Shown: one piece after another, positions 4,680 to 5,166 of the stretch
Layout: the number at the start of each line of letters is the position of its first letter
How positions within the stretch are numbered: the first letter of the stretch is position 1
NCBI GenBank assembly: GCA_934659475.1
Contig: CAKUHX010000118.1
Span: 1 to 5,166 of the forward strand
DNA length: 5,166 nucleotides
Source of the DNA: an uncultured Oscillospiraceae bacterium
Lineage (GTDB): Bacteria; Bacillota; Clostridia; Oscillospirales; Oscillospiraceae
Reading direction: 5' to 3'
Made by a program: the position numbers and the translations under genes
Notes under the pieces: generated by a model
The model's database searches: none
Told to the model about the DNA's origin: nothing
Seen by the model: only the letters and a program-made list of their open reading frames with translations

Positions 4680-5166
4680 ATGAAGAGTTACTTAGTTTTG
4701 TCTGACGGTACGGTGTTCGAGGGCGAAGCCTTCGGCGCGGAGGGCAGCTGTGTGGGCGAGCTGGTGTTCACCACCAATATGTGCGGCTATATCGAGACTC
4801 TCACCGACCCCAGCTACTACGGACAGATCGCCTTACAGATCTTCCCGCTGATCGGAAACTACGGCATGATCCCCGAGGACTTCGAGGGAGCGTGCGGTCT
4901 GAAGGGTTATGTGGCGCGGGAGTGGTGCCGGAATCCCTCTAACTTCCGCTGTCAGGGGGATCTGGATGCCCAGTTGAAGCAGTGGGGTATTCCCGGCATC
5001 TGCGGCGTGGATACCCGTGAGATCACCCGCATCATCCGGGAGCAGGGCGTGATGAATGCGGTGATCTGCGACAAGATCCCCGAGGATCTGACCTTTGTAA
5101 AGAACTACACCGTGGCCCAGGCGGTGGCCCATGTCACCGCCCCCACGGACGAGATCTTCCCCGCCC
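4680..5166 (+). CDS. carA: Carbamoyl-phosphate synthase small subunit CarA, 5' part; cut by the window end
   Basis: CarA is the glutamine-hydrolysing subunit that supplies ammonia to CarB for carbamoyl phosphate, the co-substrate of ArgF and of pyrimidine synthesis. The frame is open from the ATG at 4680 to the window end, showing 162 of about 350-380 residues. It starts YLVLSDGTVFEGEAFGA and continues with VFTTNMCGYIETLTDPSY, FPLIGNYG, VAREWCRNPSNF, IPGICGVDTREITRIIREQG and VMNAVI. This is the N-terminal domain of CarA in the usual order. The glutamine amidotransferase domain with its catalytic cysteine lies beyond the window. The gene is 14 bases behind the argF stop. No promoter is visible in between, so it is presumably transcribed from the ARG-box-controlled promoter upstream of argC and would be the arginine-linked carA. 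The visible part shows no damage. Confidence 0.95.
   Translation, partial: MKSYLVLSDGTVFEGEAFGAEGSCVGELVFTTNMCGYIETLTDPSYYGQIALQIFPLIGNYGMIPEDFEGACGLKGYVAREWCRNPSNFRCQGDLDAQLKQWGIPGICGVDTREITRIIREQGVMNAVICDKIPEDLTFVKNYTVAQAVAHVTAPTDEIFPA

Overview
The window is GC-rich and densely coding, with almost all genes on the + strand. It reads as a chromosomal segment of a high-GC, low-to-moderate AT Firmicute, most likely an Oscillospiraceae-type gut Clostridium (Flavonifractor/Oscillibacter-like). This rests on the der-plsY-gpsA gene order, the short type-2 form of ArgC, strong AGGAGG-like ribosome binding sites and an arginine operon that runs into carA. The genus-level guess is an inference from remembered family sequences, not from a search.

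Left half (1-2955): the 3' part of der (ribosome-assembly GTPase, cut by the window edge), then plsY (acyl-phosphate:glycerol-3-phosphate acyltransferase), then gpsA (glycerol-3-phosphate dehydrogenase). PlsY consumes the glycerol-3-phosphate made by GpsA, the first committed step of phospholipid synthesis. The genes are tightly packed and co-directional. A strong hairpin terminator follows gpsA at once.

Middle (2956-3151): an AT-rich intergenic region. It holds a perfect-core ARG box, a second degenerate box exactly 21 bp further on, a plausible promoter overlapping them, and a good Shine-Dalgarno site for argC. This is the control region of an ArgR/AhrC-regulated arginine biosynthesis operon.

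Right half (3152-5166): the operon is not intact. About 250 residues of ArgC run in frame into about 105 residues from the middle of ArgB (acetylglutamate kinase). That in turn runs, out of frame, into the last ~140 residues of ArgF (ornithine carbamoyltransferase). The 3' end of argC, any argJ, the 5' and 3' ends of argB, any argD and the 5' part of argF are absent. An apparently intact start of carA (carbamoyl-phosphate synthase small subunit) follows and is cut by the window end. The pattern is what two internal deletions in an argC-J-B-D-F-carA operon would leave. The pieces show no other decay, so the deletions are either very recent or an assembly/sequence-construction artefact. As it stands, the locus cannot make working ArgC, ArgB or ArgF. 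I see no mobile element, CRISPR array, tRNA or rRNA.
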